From assembly GCA_900112785.1 (NCBI GenBank), contig FONB01000003.1, positions 364,436 through 428,435 of the forward strand: DNA of 64,000 bases, in the 5' to 3' direction. Positions 10,238 to 19,411 of the stretch are shown here, in pieces. The notes beneath the pieces were generated by a model that was given only the letters and a program-made list of their open reading frames with translations, did no database searches and was not told the origin of the DNA. The stretch's first letter is position 1; each line of letters begins with the position of its first letter. The stretch comes from Phytobacter palmae (lineage in GTDB: Bacteria; Pseudomonadota; Gammaproteobacteria; Enterobacterales; Enterobacteriaceae). The position numbers were made by a program, and so were the translations under genes.

Positions 10238-11470
10238 ATGGCAAAGGTATCACTGGAGAAAGACAAGATTAAATTTCTGCTCGTCGAAGGGGTGCATCAG
10301 AAAGCACTCGATAGCCTTCGTGCGGCAGGTTACACCAACATTGAGTATCACAAAGGCGCGCTCGACAGTGAGCAGCTCAAAGAGTCTATCCGTGATGCCC
10401 ACTTCATTGGCATTCGATCCCGTACTAACCTGACCGAAGATGTTATTGCCGCAGCCGAGAAACTGGTAGCGATTGGTTGTTTCTGTATCGGTACCAACCA
10501 GGTCAATCTGGATGCGGCGGCACAACGCGGTATCCCGGTTTTTAACGCCCCGTTCTCTAACACTCGTTCCGTAGCGGAACTGGTGATTGGCGAACTGTTA
10601 CTGTTGATGCGCGGTATTCCGGAAGCAAACGCCAAAGCGCACCGCGGTATCTGGAACAAACTTGCCGTGGGTTCTTACGAAGCGCGCGGTAAAAAACTGG
10701 GCATCATCGGCTATGGCCACATCGGTACCCAGCTTGGCATTCTGGCCGAGTCACTCGGCATGCACGTTTATTTCTACGATATTGAAAGCAAACTGCCGCT
10801 GGGCAACGCCACCCAGATTCAGCATCTGTCCGATCTGCTCAACATGAGCGATGTTGTCAGCCTGCACGTGCCGGAAAATGCTTCTACCAAAAACATGATG
10901 GGCGCGGAAGAGCTGGCGTTGATGAAGCCAGGCGCACTGCTGATCAACGCTGCACGTGGTACGGTTGTTGATATTCCGGCGTTATGCGATGCGCTTAAGC
11001 GTAAACATCTGGCGGGTGCGGCAATTGACGTGTTCCCGACTGAGCCTGCAACCAACAGCGATCCGTTTAATTCACCGCTTTGCGAATTCGACAACGTAAT
11101 TTTGACGCCGCATATTGGCGGGTCCACTCAGGAAGCGCAGGAAAACATCGGCCTGGAAGTTGCGGGTAAACTGATTAAGTACTCTGATAACGGCTCTACA
11201 CTCTCTGCCGTTAACTTCCCGGAAGTGTCGCTGCCGCTGCACGGTGGTCGTCGTCTGCTGCATATCCACGAAAACCGTCCTGGCGTGCTGACTGCAATCA
11301 ACCAGATCTTTGCTGGTGACGGCATAAATATTGCCGCTCAGTATCTGCAAACGACACCGTATATGGGCTACGTGGTCATCGATATTGAAGCCGAAGAAGA
11401 TGTGGCGCAACAAGCGCTGCAGAGTATGAAGGCGATCCCGGGGACGATTCGCGCTCGTCTGCTGTACTGA
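10238..11470 (+). CDS. serA: D-3-phosphoglycerate dehydrogenase
   Basis: First committed enzyme of serine synthesis: NAD-dependent oxidation of 3-phosphoglycerate, allosterically inhibited by serine. The 410-residue product has the split substrate domain, a central Rossmann domain (GIIGYGHIG) and a C-terminal ACT regulatory domain (about residues 339-410). The catalytic HIGGST histidine falls at residue 292. The 264-base upstream gap should hold its promoters (Lrp-activated in E. coli), but I cannot place a box reliably. Confidence 0.98.
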   Translation: MAKVSLEKDKIKFLLVEGVHQKALDSLRAAGYTNIEYHKGALDSEQLKESIRDAHFIGIRSRTNLTEDVIAAAEKLVAIGCFCIGTNQVNLDAAAQRGIPVFNAPFSNTRSVAELVIGELLLLMRGIPEANAKAHRGIWNKLAVGSYEARGKKLGIIGYGHIGTQLGILAESLGMHVYFYDIESKLPLGNATQIQHLSDLLNMSDVVSLHVPENASTKNMMGAEELALMKPGALLINAARGTVVDIPALCDALKRKHLAGAAIDVFPTEPATNSDPFNSPLCEFDNVILTPHIGGSTQEAQENIGLEVAGKLIKYSDNGSTLSAVNFPEVSLPLHGGRRLLHIHENRPGVLTAINQIFAGDGINIAAQYLQTTPYMGYVVIDIEAEEDVAQQALQSMKAIPGTIRARLLY

Positions 11471-11506
11471 TTCTGCGGTGTTGTGTCGGAAGGTGAGATA
11501 AATGCA

Positions 11507-11536
11507 AAACGGCAACCTGAGGGGTGCCGTTTCTTT
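11507..11536 (+). terminator. Terminator after serA
   Basis: AAACGGCA paired with TGCCGTTT (8 bp, 10-base loop) followed by CTTTT. A second imperfect palindrome (CTCGCCC-TTC-GGGAGAG, 11547-11563) follows in the gap before the convergent fau gene. Confidence 0.8.
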
Positions 11537-11587
11537 TGTGTTTTCCCTCGCCCTTCGGGAGAGAGTATCAGGCCGCAGTCCTTTAAT

Positions 11588-12184
11588 TCACCAGCTCCAT
11601 AGCGTTGATGGCGTCACTACCGCAGGTAGCGGAATATCCCACTCTTGCACTGGAAGCATATCAACATGCTGGCAATCATGCGCATAACCCACAGGCTGTA
11701 ACCCATACTGCTGCCAGTTTTGCAACGTTCTGTCGTAAAAGCCGCCACCCATACCCAGCCGTTGTCCCTGGCTGTCAAAGGCAACCAGCGGTGTTATCAG
11801 GACATCTAACTGAGCAAGCGGTAAGACATCGCGCACGTCCAGTTTTGGCTCCTGAATTTTCAGGCGGTTGAGAACCAGCTCGCTGTGCGGATGGTATTGC
11901 GAAAACAGCAGATTGCCAGGGCTGAACGGATGCAGAACCGGCAGATAAACGCGTTTGCCGCTACGCCAGAGCTGTTCGATAAGTGGCTGGGTGTCCAGTT
12001 CGCCATCGAAGGAGAGAAAAAGGGCGACGGTATGCGCCATCACGACCGGCGGATAAGCCATCATGCGCGCTGCCGCTGCAACCGAGAAATGTTCCTGTTG
12101 CTCAGCAGTAAGGGCGCGACGACGCTGCCGTATGATTTTACGGATTTCCTGGCGTGATGGGGAAAGATCGGAAAGTTGTGTCAT
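11588..12184 (-). CDS. fau: 5-formyltetrahydrofolate cyclo-ligase
   Basis: ATP-dependent conversion of 5-formyl-THF to 5,10-methenyl-THF (also called ygfA). The 198-residue product carries the family signature GMGGGFYDRTL near residue 147. E. coli is annotated from a Met at the IRQRRR position; here that codon encodes isoleucine, so the start must be the upstream ATG at 12184. It lies 19 bases downstream of the 6S RNA on the same strand. The ssrS-fau arrangement is conserved and fau is probably expressed from read-through of the 6S transcript. Confidence 0.95.
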   Translation of the reverse strand: MTQLSDLSPSRQEIRKIIRQRRRALTAEQQEHFSVAAAARMMAYPPVVMAHTVALFLSFDGELDTQPLIEQLWRSGKRVYLPVLHPFSPGNLLFSQYHPHSELVLNRLKIQEPKLDVRDVLPLAQLDVLITPLVAFDSQGQRLGMGGGFYDRTLQNWQQYGLQPVGYAHDCQHVDMLPVQEWDIPLPAVVTPSTLWSW

Positions 12185-12203
12185 TGTATCAGGTAGAAAG
12201 AAG

Positions 12204-12387
12204 GGAATCTCCGAGATGCCGCCGCAGGCTGTAACCCTTGAACCCTTGGTTCAAGGTGAATGTGTCGTCATAGTTTTAAGGCTTCTCGGACGGACCGAGC
12301 ATGCTCACCAACCATGGAGCGCCACATTCTTGTGGTATGAAATATCGGCTCAGGGGACTGGCCCGCTTGCGAACATCTCAGAGAAAT
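12204..12387 (-). ncRNA. ssrS: 6S RNA
   Basis: The minus strand reads ATTTCTCTGAGATGTTCGC at its 5' end and closes with GCATCTCGGAGATTCC, giving a 184-base RNA nearly identical to E. coli 6S RNA (183 bases). The ends pair to form the closing stem, and the central region keeps the large open bubble that mimics an open promoter and sequesters sigma-70 RNA polymerase in stationary phase. It lies between zapA and fau, the conserved locus. Confidence 0.97.
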
Positions 12388-12428
12388 TTTTTCTTCACGG
12401 TCACTCTACCATAGTTAACCTTGAAGTG

Positions 12429-12791
<363 letters not shown>

Positions 12792-12981
12792 TCACACCCG
12801 AGTCCTGGCTGCGAAGGGGCGTCACTATAGCCACCCTGGTGAGAGGATTCAAGCTCTTTGCTATACCTTAATTCACTCATAGTGCATGCAAAGGCATGTA
12901 ACGTGAAGCATGACGGGTATATCACCAGGGTCCAAAGTGGTAGCATACCATGAATATTCTCCCCAACGACGATGAATGCGC

Positions 12982-13560
12982 ATGTCTATACAGAACGAAA
13001 TACCTGGTTACAACGAAGTCGGCCAGTTGCTCAATCAACAAGGTGTGGGACTGATTCCTGCGGAAATGCACGGGCTTATCGCGGGGATGCTTTGTGGCGG
13101 CAACAACGACAGCTCCTGGCAGCCGCTGTTGCATGATCTGACCAACGAAGGGCTGGCATTTGGCCATGAGCTCGCACAGGCGTTGCGCAGCATGCATGCC
13201 GCCACCAGCGACTCACTGGAAGATGACGGTTTCTTGTTCCAGCTTTATCTGCCAACTGGCGACGACGTTAGCGTGTTTGACCGTGCCGATGCGCTGGCAG
13301 GCTGGGTTAACCACTTTCTGCTGGGGCTTGGCGTCACGCAGACAAAACTCGACAAAGTAACCGGCGAAACCGGTGAAGCGATTGACGATCTGCGTAATAT
13401 CGCCTTGCTCGGTTATGACGAAGACGAAGATCAGGAAGAGCTGGAGATGTCGCTCGAAGAGATCATCGAATATGTGCGCGTTGCGGCGCTGCTGTGCCAT
13501 GACACATTCACTCGCCCGCAGCCAACAGCGCCAGAAGTGCGTAAACCAACCCTGCATTAA
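12982..13560 (+). CDS. ygfB: UPF0149 family protein YgfB
   Basis: Conserved cytoplasmic protein of the UPF0149 family; no biochemical activity is established in E. coli. The 192-residue product has the family sequence [15 protein letters not shown] near residue 28 and a very acidic segment [15 protein letters not shown] near residue 150. The start at 12982 gives the E. coli length; an ATG two codons earlier is possible. It begins the ygfB-pepP-ubiH-ubiI group, with 24 bases to pepP. Confidence 0.92.
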   Translation: MSIQNEIPGYNEVGQLLNQQGVGLIPAEMHGLIAGMLCGGNNDSSWQPLLHDLTNEGLAFGHELAQALRSMHAATSDSLEDDGFLFQLYLPTGDDVSVFDRADALAGWVNHFLLGLGVTQTKLDKVTGETGEAIDDLRNIALLGYDEDEDQEELEMSLEEIIEYVRVAALLCHDTFTRPQPTAPEVRKPTLH

Positions 13561-13584
13561 TTTTTTCCGCTCAGAGGAGGTGTC

Positions 13585-14901
13585 ATGACACAGCTTGAGT
13601 TTCTCCGACGCCGTCAGGCGTTGCTGGCGCAAATGGCGCCAGCCAGCGCGGCGCTTATTTTCGCGGCGCCGGAAGCGACCCGCAGTGCCGACAGTGAATA
13701 CCCGTATCGTCAGAACAGCGATTTTTGGTATTTCACCGGTTTTAATGAACCGGAAGCGGTACTGGTGCTGATTAAAAGTGATGATACCCATAACCACAGC
13801 GTCCTGTTTAACCGGATACGTGATAAAACGGCGGAAATCTGGTTTGGCCGCCGACTCGGGCAGGAGGCTGCGCCAGAAAAACTGGGGGTGGACAGAGCGC
13901 TGGCGTTTCCGGAAATAGGCAAGCATCTTTATCAATTGCTCAATGGTCTGGACGCGGTTTATCACGCCCAGGGCGAATACGCCTATGCCGATGAGATTGT
14001 CTTTGCCGCTCTGGACAAACTGCGTAAAGGTTCACGCCAGAATCTCACCGCGCCGGCCAGCGTGACCGACTGGCGACCCATCGTGCATGAAATGCGTCTG
14101 TTCAAGTCTGCCGAAGAAATCGATGTGATGCGTCGCGCCGGGGAGATTTCTGCGCTGGCGCATACCCGCGCCATGCAAACCTGTAAACCCGGGATGTTTG
14201 AATACCAGCTTGAAGGCGAAATCCACCACGAGTTCAACCGTCACGGCGCCCGTTTTCCGTCCTATAACACTATCGTCGGTGCCGGGGAGAACGGCTGTAT
14301 TTTGCATTACACCGAAAATGAGAGCGTGATGCGTGATGGTGATCTGGTGCTGATTGATGCAGGTTGCGAATATATGGGTTATGCCGGCGATATTACCCGA
14401 ACCTTTCCGGTAAACGGCAAATTCAGCCCGGCACAGCGTGAAGTTTATGACATTGTGCTGGAGTCACTGGAGACGGCCCTGCGCCTGTTTCGCCCCGGCA
14501 CCTCGATTCAGGAAGTGAACGGTGAAGTGGTGCGCATCATGGTTACCGGGCTTGTGAAACTGGGCATTCTTAAGGGCGAGGTTGACGCGTTGGTTGCCGA
14601 GAATGCACATCGCCCCTTCTTTATGCATGGCCTGAGTCACTGGCTGGGGCTCGATGTCCATGATGTTGGCGTTTATGGCCAGGATCGCTCGCGTGTTCTT
14701 GAACCCGGAATGGTATTAACTGTCGAGCCGGGTCTCTATATTTCCCCTGATGCTGACGTACCGGAAGCCTATCGGGGCATAGGTATCCGCGTGGAAGATG
14801 ACATTGTGATCACCGAAAACGGTAATGAGAACCTCACTGCCAGCGTCGTCAAAAAAGCTGACGACATCGAGGCGCTGATGGCAGCGGCACGTCGCTCATG
14901 A
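13585..14901 (+). CDS. pepP: Xaa-Pro aminopeptidase
   Basis: Mn-dependent cytoplasmic aminopeptidase P, releasing N-terminal residues that precede proline. The 438-residue product (E. coli 441) has the N-terminal domain followed by the pita-bread M24 fold. Metal-ligand motifs are visible in order: LIDAGCEYMGYAGDITR (two aspartates), FMHGLSHWLGLDVHD (histidine), TVEPGLYI (glutamate) and GIRVEDD (glutamate). It starts after AGAGGAGG and overlaps ubiH by four bases (ATGA), so translation is coupled. Confidence 0.96.
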   Translation: MTQLEFLRRRQALLAQMAPASAALIFAAPEATRSADSEYPYRQNSDFWYFTGFNEPEAVLVLIKSDDTHNHSVLFNRIRDKTAEIWFGRRLGQEAAPEKLGVDRALAFPEIGKHLYQLLNGLDAVYHAQGEYAYADEIVFAALDKLRKGSRQNLTAPASVTDWRPIVHEMRLFKSAEEIDVMRRAGEISALAHTRAMQTCKPGMFEYQLEGEIHHEFNRHGARFPSYNTIVGAGENGCILHYTENESVMRDGDLVLIDAGCEYMGYAGDITRTFPVNGKFSPAQREVYDIVLESLETALRLFRPGTSIQEVNGEVVRIMVTGLVKLGILKGEVDALVAENAHRPFFMHGLSHWLGLDVHDVGVYGQDRSRVLEPGMVLTVEPGLYISPDADVPEAYRGIGIRVEDDIVITENGNENLTASVVKKADDIEALMAAARRS

Positions 14902-16076
14902 GTGTGATTATTGTTGGTGGCGGTATGGCGGGCGCGACGCTCGCACTGTCGATTTCGCATTTAACCGGTGGTCGCCTGCCTGTTCATCTTATCGAAGCGA
15001 CCGAACCGAGTTCTCAGGACCATCCTGGCTTTGACGCGCGCGCTATCGCGCTGGCGGCGGGAACATGCCAGCAACTTGCGCGAGTAGGGATCTGGTCTCA
15101 TATCGTTGAGAAAGCCACGCCGATTACGACCGTGCATGTCAGCGATCGCGGCCATGCCGGTTTCGTGACGCTTGATGCTGATGATTATCGCATTGAGGCT
15201 CTCGGCCAGGTTGTGGAACTACACGATGTAGGTACCCGTCTTTTTAGTCTTCTGAAAAAAGCGCCAGGCGTGACGCTCCATTGTCCGGCTCGGGTGAGCT
15301 TCTTCTCCAGAGATGAAGACCGCGTGGCGGTCGCACTGGAAAGCGGTGAGACGATTAACGGCACCCTGCTGGTCGCCGCTGATGGCTCCCGCTCTGCGCT
15401 GGGCGCGCAATGTGGTATCAGTTGGCAACAGGAACCCTATCAACAGGTTGCGGTAATTGCTAACGTTACAACCTCAGTAGCACATCAGGGGCGCGCGTTT
15501 GAGCGTTTTACCGCTCATGGCCCGCTGGCAATGCTGCCGATGTCACACGGACGTTGTTCGCTGGTATGGTGTCATCCGCTCGAAAAGCAGGAACACATCC
15601 TGAGCTGGAGTGATGAGACGTTCTGCCATGAGTTGCAAAAAGCCTTTGGCTGGCGACTGGGTCGAATTGTGCATGCAGGAACGCGTAACGCTTATCCTCT
15701 TTCTCTCTCCACTGCCTCTTCACCCATTTCACATCGCACGGTACTGGTTGGAAATGCCGCGCAGACCCTTCACCCGATTGCCGGGCAGGGCTTTAACCTG
15801 GGAATGCGCGACGTGATGAGCCTGGCCGAAACGCTGGCTGATGCCTGGGCGCAGCAGCAGGATGTTGGCGGTTATGGCGTGCTGACACGCTATCGCGATC
15901 GCCGCCATGATGATAAGTGCGCTACGATTGGCGTGACAGATGGGTTAGTACATCTTTTTGCAAATCGCTGGGCGCCGTTGGTTGTCGGGCGTAACGTCGG
16001 TTTGATGGCCATGGAATTATTTACCCCGGCGCGTGATGCGCTGGCGCAGCGTACTCTGGGCTGGGTGGCGCGTTAA
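14898..16076 (+). CDS. ubiH: 2-octaprenyl-6-methoxyphenol 4-hydroxylase
   Basis: FAD-dependent monooxygenase adding the C4 hydroxyl in aerobic ubiquinone synthesis. The 392-residue product matches E. coli UbiH. The dinucleotide-binding motif VGGGMAGATLA opens the protein, the conserved ADGSRS motif lies near residue 164, and the second FAD motif (VLVGNAAQTLHPIAGQG) is near residue 285. It overlaps pepP by four bases and is followed 18 bases later by ubiI, the paralogue acting on C5. Confidence 0.95.
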   Translation: MSVIIVGGGMAGATLALSISHLTGGRLPVHLIEATEPSSQDHPGFDARAIALAAGTCQQLARVGIWSHIVEKATPITTVHVSDRGHAGFVTLDADDYRIEALGQVVELHDVGTRLFSLLKKAPGVTLHCPARVSFFSRDEDRVAVALESGETINGTLLVAADGSRSALGAQCGISWQQEPYQQVAVIANVTTSVAHQGRAFERFTAHGPLAMLPMSHGRCSLVWCHPLEKQEHILSWSDETFCHELQKAFGWRLGRIVHAGTRNAYPLSLSTASSPISHRTVLVGNAAQTLHPIAGQGFNLGMRDVMSLAETLADAWAQQQDVGGYGVLTRYRDRRHDDKCATIGVTDGLVHLFANRWAPLVVGRNVGLMAMELFTPARDALAQRTLGWVAR

Positions 16077-16094
16077 GGTCTACAGGAGTTATTT

Positions 16095-17297
16095 GTGCAA
16101 AATGTTGATGTGGCAATTGTAGGCGGCGGCATGGTGGGACTGGCGCTGGCCTGTGGATTACAGGGCAGTGGCCTGCGAGTGGCGGTGCTGGAGCAGCATG
16201 CGCCCGTCCCCGTGAAAGAGGATGACCCTGCACAGCTGCGTGTCTCGGCTATCAACGCCGCCAGTGAAAAACTGCTGACGCGCCTGGGCGTCTGGTCATC
16301 GATTACTGCCCATCGCGCCAGCTGTTATCACGGTATGGAAGTGTGGGATAAAGACAGCTTTGGCCGGATTGCCTTTGACGATCAAAGTATGGGCTACAGC
16401 CATCTCGGTCATATTATTGAAAACAGCGTCATTCATCAGGCGTTGTGGAACAAAGCTCATCAATGTTCGGATGTGTCAATCCTGGCGCCAGCAGAACTGC
16501 AGCAAGTTGCCTGGGGCGAGAACGAAGCATTTCTTACTCTCAAAGATGGCAATATGTTAACCGCCCGGCTGGTCGTCGGGGCTGATGGAGCCAACTCATG
16601 GTTGCGCAACAAAGCCGATATTCCGCTGACATTCTGGGACTATAACCATCATGCGCTGGTGGCGACCATCCGTACCGATGAGCCTCATCAGGCTATCGCG
16701 CGGCAGGTTTTCCACGATGAAAGCATTCTCGCGTTTCTGCCACTGGCCGACCCGCACTTATGTTCAATCGTCTGGTCGCTGCCGCCTGAACGGGCAGCGC
16801 AAATGCAGCAGGCAAGCGAAGAGGACTTCAATCAGGCGCTGTGTGTCGCGTTTGATAATCGACTTGGGCTGTGCCGTGTAGAAAGCGAGCGACAGGTCTA
16901 TCCGCTGACCGGACGCTACGCGCGTCATTTTGCCGGACATCGTCTGGCATTGATGGGCGATGCGGCGCATACCATCCATCCTCTTGCCGGACAGGGCGTT
17001 AACCTGGGCTTTATGGATGCGGCAGAACTGGTCAGTGAACTCAAGCGCCTGAACGCGCAGGGCAAAGATATTGGTCAGCATATGTATCTGCGTCGCTACG
17101 AACGCAGCCGTAAACACAGTGCTGCACTGATGCTGGCCGGGATGCAGGGCTTCCGTGAATTGTTTTCCGGTACCAACCCTGCGAAAAAGCTGTTCCGGGA
17201 CATTGGCCTGAAACTGGCGGATACATTACCAGGGGTAAAACCCCAACTGCTGCGTCAGGCGATGGGGCTGAATGACCTCCCTCAGTGGTTGCGTTAA
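16095..17297 (+). CDS. ubiI: 2-octaprenylphenol hydroxylase (C5)
   Basis: FAD monooxygenase for the C5 hydroxylation of ubiquinone synthesis, formerly visC. The 400-residue product starts with GTG after AGGAG. The motif VGGGMVGLALACG binds the ADP part of FAD, ADGANSWLR is the conserved middle motif, and LMGDAAHTIHPLAGQG is the second FAD motif. It is paralogous to ubiH immediately upstream and ends the ygfB-pepP-ubiH-ubiI transcription group. Confidence 0.95.
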   Translation: MQNVDVAIVGGGMVGLALACGLQGSGLRVAVLEQHAPVPVKEDDPAQLRVSAINAASEKLLTRLGVWSSITAHRASCYHGMEVWDKDSFGRIAFDDQSMGYSHLGHIIENSVIHQALWNKAHQCSDVSILAPAELQQVAWGENEAFLTLKDGNMLTARLVVGADGANSWLRNKADIPLTFWDYNHHALVATIRTDEPHQAIARQVFHDESILAFLPLADPHLCSIVWSLPPERAAQMQQASEEDFNQALCVAFDNRLGLCRVESERQVYPLTGRYARHFAGHRLALMGDAAHTIHPLAGQGVNLGFMDAAELVSELKRLNAQGKDIGQHMYLRRYERSRKHSAALMLAGMQGFRELFSGTNPAKKLFRDIGLKLADTLPGVKPQLLRQAMGLNDLPQWLR

Positions 17298-17308
17298 CTG
17301 CGTCACAC

Positions 17309-17336
17309 TTTCCCTTCCCCCTGGCGGGAAGGGAAA
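17309..17336. terminator. Palindrome after ubiI, probable terminator
   Basis: TTTCCCTTCCC pairs perfectly with GGGAAGGGAAA (11 bp, 6-base loop) 11 bases after the ubiI stop. Only a weak T-rich stretch (CCTTTCC) follows. It belongs to the same family of CCCTC/GAGGG-type palindromes seen elsewhere in the window. Confidence 0.6.
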
Positions 17337-17357
17337 CCTTTCCTCATTTGAAAAATT

Positions 17358-17555
17358 CTAATTTCACGCCATTTTTCAGATTAGTTTTTCTCATCTCTCA
17401 TTTTTTCACTGTCGGGAAAATTATCTCTTTTGTGGTGGTAAATATGGCTGATTGCGATAGTTACCGGGGGAGAGTAATTCTTTATGCGCCATTTGGCGCT
17501 TGAACGTGGCTGAATATTCTGTGGCGCTCTTTGCGAAAAATGGTCATAAGCTAAT
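17358..17555 (+). promoter_or_regulatory. gcv control region with CTAAT cores
   Basis: The 421-base gap before gcvT contains CTAAT at 17358-17362, its complement ATTAG at 17380-17384, and CTAAT again at 17551-17555. GcvA, the LysR regulator of the gcv operon in E. coli, recognises CTAAT cores at two upstream sites and one promoter-proximal site. The spacing here (about 190 bases between groups) fits that layout. The AT-rich DNA in between would suit Lrp binding. No transcript start was determined. Confidence 0.5.
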
Positions 17556-17718
17556 GTGATGACCCATTTTCTCTTATGGTTAAGCGTCGCTTTCGGTGAT
17601 AAGTTCAGGCGAAAGAGAACGTTTGCGTCGGCGACCGGGATCGGTGTCGACGTCTTGTCGTGCGATGATTTTTTAACCGCTGACAACGTGAAAGCCCCGC
17701 TTATTCGACGAGGAAAAG

Positions 17719-18813
17719 ATGGCCCAGCAGACTCCTTTGTATGAACAACACACGCTATGCGGCGCACGCATGGTGGATTTCCATGGCTGGATGATGCCGC
17801 TGCATTACGGATCGCAAATTGATGAGCATCACGCGGTGCGTACCGATGCGGGCATGTTCGATGTGTCGCATATGACGATTGTCGATTTACGCGGCAACTG
17901 TACCCGGGAATTCTTGCGCTACTTGCTGGCAAATGACGTAGCGAAGCTCACCAGGCCCGGCAAGGCGCTATACTCCGGAATGCTAAATGCATCGGGCGGA
18001 GTCATTGATGACCTCATCGTTTACTATTTTACCGAAGATTTCTTCCGCCTCGTTGTAAACTCCGCCACCCGCGAAAAAGACCTCTCCTGGATTACCCAAC
18101 ACGCTGAACCTTATGCCATTGACATCACTGTCCGTGACGATCTGTCGCTGATTGCCGTCCAGGGGCCAAATGCGCAGGCCAAAGCCGCGACCCTGTTTAC
18201 TGACCAACAGCGTCAGGCAGTAGAAGGCATGAAGCCATTCTTTGGCGTTGAGTCAGGTGATCTGTTTATCGCGACCACTGGCTATACGGGGGAGGCGGGT
18301 TATGAAATCGCACTGCCGAATGAACAGGCAGCGGATTTCTGGCAGAAGCTGGTACAGGCAGGTGTTAAGCCATGTGGCCTGGGCGCGCGCGATACGCTGC
18401 GCCTTGAAGCGGGCATGAACTTGTACGGTCAGGAAATGGACGAGGGCGTTTCGCCGCTCGCAGCCAATATGGGCTGGACCATTGCCTGGGAACCGGCGGA
18501 CCGTGATTTTATCGGTCGCGAAGCGCTCGAATTACAGCGCGAGAAAGGTACCGAACAACTGGTCGGTCTGATCATGACCGAGAAAGGCGTGCTGCGTAAC
18601 GAATTGCCGGTGCGGTTTACTGATGCCCAGGGTAACGCGTGTGAAGGCGTGATCACCAGTGGAACTTTCTCTCCGACGCTGGGCTACAGTATCGCACTGG
18701 CGCGTGTGCCTGCGGGCATTGGCGACACGGCGATCGTCCAGATCCGTAATCGTGAAATGCCGGTGAAAGTGACGAAACCTATTTTTGTACGCGCTGGCAA
18801 AGCCGTCGCGTGA
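17719..18813 (+). CDS. gcvT: Glycine cleavage T protein (aminomethyltransferase)
   Basis: Takes the aminomethyl group from lipoylated GcvH, releases ammonia and forms 5,10-methylene-THF. The 364-residue product matches E. coli GcvT. The family motif [12 protein letters not shown] lies near residue 48, and the folate-binding region includes [14 protein letters not shown] near residue 188 and the [13 protein letters not shown] motif near residue 220. It starts after GAGGAAAAG and is first of gcvTHP. Confidence 0.97.
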   Translation: MAQQTPLYEQHTLCGARMVDFHGWMMPLHYGSQIDEHHAVRTDAGMFDVSHMTIVDLRGNCTREFLRYLLANDVAKLTRPGKALYSGMLNASGGVIDDLIVYYFTEDFFRLVVNSATREKDLSWITQHAEPYAIDITVRDDLSLIAVQGPNAQAKAATLFTDQQRQAVEGMKPFFGVESGDLFIATTGYTGEAGYEIALPNEQAADFWQKLVQAGVKPCGLGARDTLRLEAGMNLYGQEMDEGVSPLAANMGWTIAWEPADRDFIGREALELQREKGTEQLVGLIMTEKGVLRNELPVRFTDAQGNACEGVITSGTFSPTLGYSIALARVPAGIGDTAIVQIRNREMPVKVTKPIFVRAGKAVA

Positions 18814-18838
18814 TTCATTCTTATTTGGAGATTTAGTG

Positions 18839-19228
18839 ATGAGCAACGTACCTGCAGAACTGAAATACAGCAAAGAACACGAGTGGCTGCGTAAAGAAGC
18901 GGATGGCACGTACACCATCGGTATCACTGAACATGCGCAGGAATTATTGGGCGACATGGTGTTTGTTGACCTGCCAGAAGTGGGCGCAACTGTTGCCGCA
19001 GGCGATGATTGTGCCGTCGCTGAATCAGTAAAAGCGGCTTCCGATATTTATGCCCCGATCAGCGGTGAAATCGTTGCTGTTAACGAGGCTCTGGGCGATG
19101 CGCCGGAGCAGGTTAACAGCGAGCCCTATGGCGAAGGCTGGATTTTCAAAATTAAAGCCAGCGATGAATCGGAAGTTGATGCGCTGTTGAGTGCAACAGA
19201 ATACGAAGCACTGTTAGAAGACGAGTAA
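18839..19228 (+). CDS. gcvH: Glycine cleavage H protein (lipoyl carrier)
   Basis: Small lipoyl-bearing carrier that shuttles the aminomethyl intermediate between GcvP and GcvT. The 129-residue product has the lipoylation motif ESVKAASD with Lys65. The start at 18839 follows TTGGAG; the frame is open 54 bases further up, overlapping gcvT, but homologues start at MSNVPAEL. It sits 25 bases after gcvT. Confidence 0.97.
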   Translation: MSNVPAELKYSKEHEWLRKEADGTYTIGITEHAQELLGDMVFVDLPEVGATVAAGDDCAVAESVKAASDIYAPISGEIVAVNEALGDAPEQVNSEPYGEGWIFKIKASDESEVDALLSATEYEALLEDE

Positions 19229-19239
19229 ATACGCGTCAT

Positions 19240-19345
19240 CCTTCACGTTGCAGGCTCGTTGGCTTCGCCGCTTAACCCCAGCCACTTACTTTTGTACGTT
19301 CCTGGGGATTCACTGCCTCGCCGCTTCCTGCAACGCGAATGATTT
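19240..19345. repeat. Nested palindromic intergenic element in gcvH-gcvP gap
   Basis: The 183-base gap contains nested inverted repeats: outer arms CGTTGCAGG (19246-19254) and CCTGCAACG (19327-19335), inner arms CCCCAG (19276-19281) and CTGGGG (19302-19307). The sequence resembles a roughly 100-base intergenic repeat that I recall from other enterobacterial genomes. Its position inside an operon suggests effects on mRNA stability between gcvH and gcvP. Confidence 0.55.
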
Positions 19346-19411
19346 AGCGTATTCAGGCAAGAAATCACGATTTCCAAATTGATTCACCGCACGTTTCAGG
19401 AACCATCGCTC

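Noticed and set aside
17381..17932. 183-residue minus-strand frame over the gcv control region
   Set aside because: It overlaps the gcvT start and the GcvA-type sites, has low-complexity composition and no family resemblance.
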